DNA of 7,077 bases, taken from the NCBI GenBank assembly GCA_029243845.1, contig JAQWRF010000176.1, positions 1 through 7,077 of the forward strand, read 5' to 3'. The DNA is from Planctomycetota bacterium. Its GTDB lineage: Bacteria > Planctomycetota > UBA1135. Under the pieces are notes generated by a model. The model worked only from the letters and a program-made list of their open reading frames with translations. It did not search any database and had not been told where the DNA came from. The first letter of the stretch is position 1, and the number at the start of each line of letters is the position of its first letter. The position numbers and the translations under genes are program-made. Of the stretch, positions 5,960-7,077 are shown piece by piece.

Positions 5960-7077
5960 CTAGTAGCTCTTCAAGCAGGTCAGCATTTCATTTTGCTGGC
6001 GGTGGTCTACATTGGCGGCGAAAGACTCAAGGGTTGCTCCGCGGTGGGAGTCTCCCAAGTAACCCAAGCCTAATACCAAGTGGGCAATGCGATCACTAGT
6101 TTTATGCTGGCGGATGTCTTCGCTGATTGCAGACACCAGTTGCTCTAGCGATTGTTGATCACGAGCTCCAGCCATAGCGTGTGCTGATACCCAGCGCACT
6201 GTTGCATCGTCATCGTCCAACAACATCTTCGCCAGCTGTGCGTTGGCCTTCTCGTTAGTGCACATTCCTAATGCGGTTGCAAAGCCGCGACGTGATGTAA
6301 CAGAGTCGTTAAAGTGATCTGCGTTTTCTAATAACACGCCCGCCGCCTTATCTGTACCAATCATGCCGAGCGCTGTGGCGATATAGGATCTTAGCTCTTG
6401 ACTTGTATTGGTCTCTTGTAAGCATTTCCTTAGTGTTACGTAAGCCGCGGGCTTAGCAAATAGTCCTAAAGAAAGTGCAGCCGCACCACGTAACTCATAC
6501 TCATTATTACGTGATGCGTCCGCATCATCATGCTTGTTGAAGTCGCTGCCAAACATTGCTGTATCGGCGACTTGTGTATAGGCTTCTGGCAACTGTGCGA
6601 TGCCACAAGCAATTAGCCAAGAGGTGTGAACATAAAGTTCATCAGCAACTCGCGGGCGATTTTCTAATAGGAATTCAGTAGCCTTATCGTCGGCGATTTG
6701 CCCAAGAGCCAACTGCGCCATGCCTTGAATGCGCGGGCTGTTGCTCCTCTCGAACATCTCAATGAGTCCCGGCGTAGCAACTTTATTTCCGAAACGGCCA
6801 AGAGCAGCGATGCAAGCCTCGGCAACAACTTCGCTGCGTGACTGAATGTTTTTAACCAACACCTCGATAGCTTTCAAATCGCCGGTGGCAGCAAGCGCGT
6901 TGATAGCGGCAACCTGCAGTGCATCTGAAGACTTGCGATTATCCATAGTGGTTGTTATCGCCAGCAAATTTTTACTGTAGTCAACACTGGTGTTAATCTT
7001 TGCGGCAAGTAATGATGCAACAATCAAATCATTCGATCGGCGCCATGAAGCCTTCTTTGATATCTGTTCAAAGAAAT
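5960..7077 (-). CDS. HEAT-repeat protein (5' end beyond window edge)
   Basis: C-terminal part of a HEAT/PBS-lyase-type repeat protein, at least 371 residues, function unknown. The frame stays open to the right edge: 16 residues (beginning FFEQISKKASW) precede the TTG at 7027, so that TTG is not the start and the true start lies outside. Numbered from the TTG codon, helical repeats of about 30 residues lie near 34-62, 65-95, 97-124, 177-205, 209-236, 243-271, 274-303 and 309-338. They have the characteristic short Ala/Leu/Gly helices (AACIAALGRFG, GAAALSLGLFA, YIATALGMIG). A non-repeat insert near 160-176 is rich in Asp, Asn and Lys. No membrane segment is visible in this part. HEAT solenoids bind other proteins; no catalytic residues are seen. 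The known bilin lyases share this repeat type, but nothing supports that activity here. The small helical gene lies 71 bases downstream. Confidence 0.88.
   Translation of the reverse strand, partial: FFEQISKKASWRRSNDLIVASLLAAKINTSVDYSKNLLAITTTMDNRKSSDALQVAAINALAATGDLKAIEVLVKNIQSRSEVVAEACIAALGRFGNKVATPGLIEMFERSNSPRIQGMAQLALGQIADDKATEFLLENRPRVADELYVHTSWLIACGIAQLPEAYTQVADTAMFGSDFNKHDDADASRNNEYELRGAAALSLGLFAKPAAYVTLRKCLQETNTSQELRSYIATALGMIGTDKAAGVLLENADHFNDSVTSRRGFATALGMCTNEKANAQLAKMLLDDDDATVRWVSAHAMAGARDQQSLEQLVSAISEDIRQHKTSDRIAHLVLGLGYLGDSHRGATLESFAANVDHRQQNEMLTCLKSY

Noticed and set aside
7025..7027. TTG as the start of the HEAT-repeat gene
   Set aside because: The frame remains open upstream to the window edge and the added residues look like coding sequence, so the gene is cut off rather than starting here.
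1..7077. Defence system, mobile element, CRISPR array or RNA gene
   Set aside because: I saw no transposase, integrase, regular direct repeats, tRNA-like cloverleaf or rRNA sequence. MoxR, TPR and HEAT proteins occur in some defence loci, but the neighbours here are housekeeping genes.

Overview
The window reads as ordinary chromosomal DNA of a Gram-negative bacterium. The evidence is an MscS-type channel, a lipoprotein signal peptide with a lipobox and no Asp at the +2 position, and tightly packed genes with overlapping starts and stops. Base composition looks balanced and even throughout. A member of the Pseudomonadota, perhaps a gammaproteobacterium, is the most natural guess, but nothing here fixes the lineage. 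I see no tRNA, rRNA, CRISPR array, insertion sequence or prophage gene.

Layout. (1) Bases 1-2166, minus strand: a TPR-repeat lipoprotein followed by an MscS-family channel. The lipoprotein stop and the channel start share one base (TGATG). The channel gene runs off the left edge, lacking only its extreme C-terminus. (2) Bases 2207-5589, plus strand: a compact four-gene unit made of a HAD-like hydrolase, a MoxR-type AAA+ ATPase, a stand-alone nitrilase-superfamily amidase and an NAD+ synthetase. Genes 1/2 overlap by 11 bases, genes 2/3 are 21 bases apart, and genes 3/4 overlap by 8 bases. A divergent gene bounds the unit on the left and a convergent gene on the right, so it appears complete. 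(3) Bases 5592-7077, minus strand: a HEAT-repeat protein whose reading frame continues past the right edge, followed by a small alpha-helical orphan. The orphan's stop lies two bases from the nadE stop.

How the genes work together. The clearest functional pair is the amidase plus NadE. Together they match the two domains of glutamine-dependent NAD+ synthetase, normally one polypeptide: the amidase would release ammonia from glutamine and NadE would use it to amidate deamido-NAD+. Here the halves are separate genes with overlapping ends, which suggests a two-subunit enzyme made by coupled translation. The MoxR ATPase in the same unit lacks the DUF58 and von Willebrand factor A partners that usually accompany this family. 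The HAD-like protein has substitutions in two of its four catalytic motifs. The TPR lipoprotein and channel are plausibly co-expressed envelope proteins. I found no convincing wholly new system. The points most worth a second look are the split NAD+ synthetase, the partnerless MoxR and the altered HAD active site.
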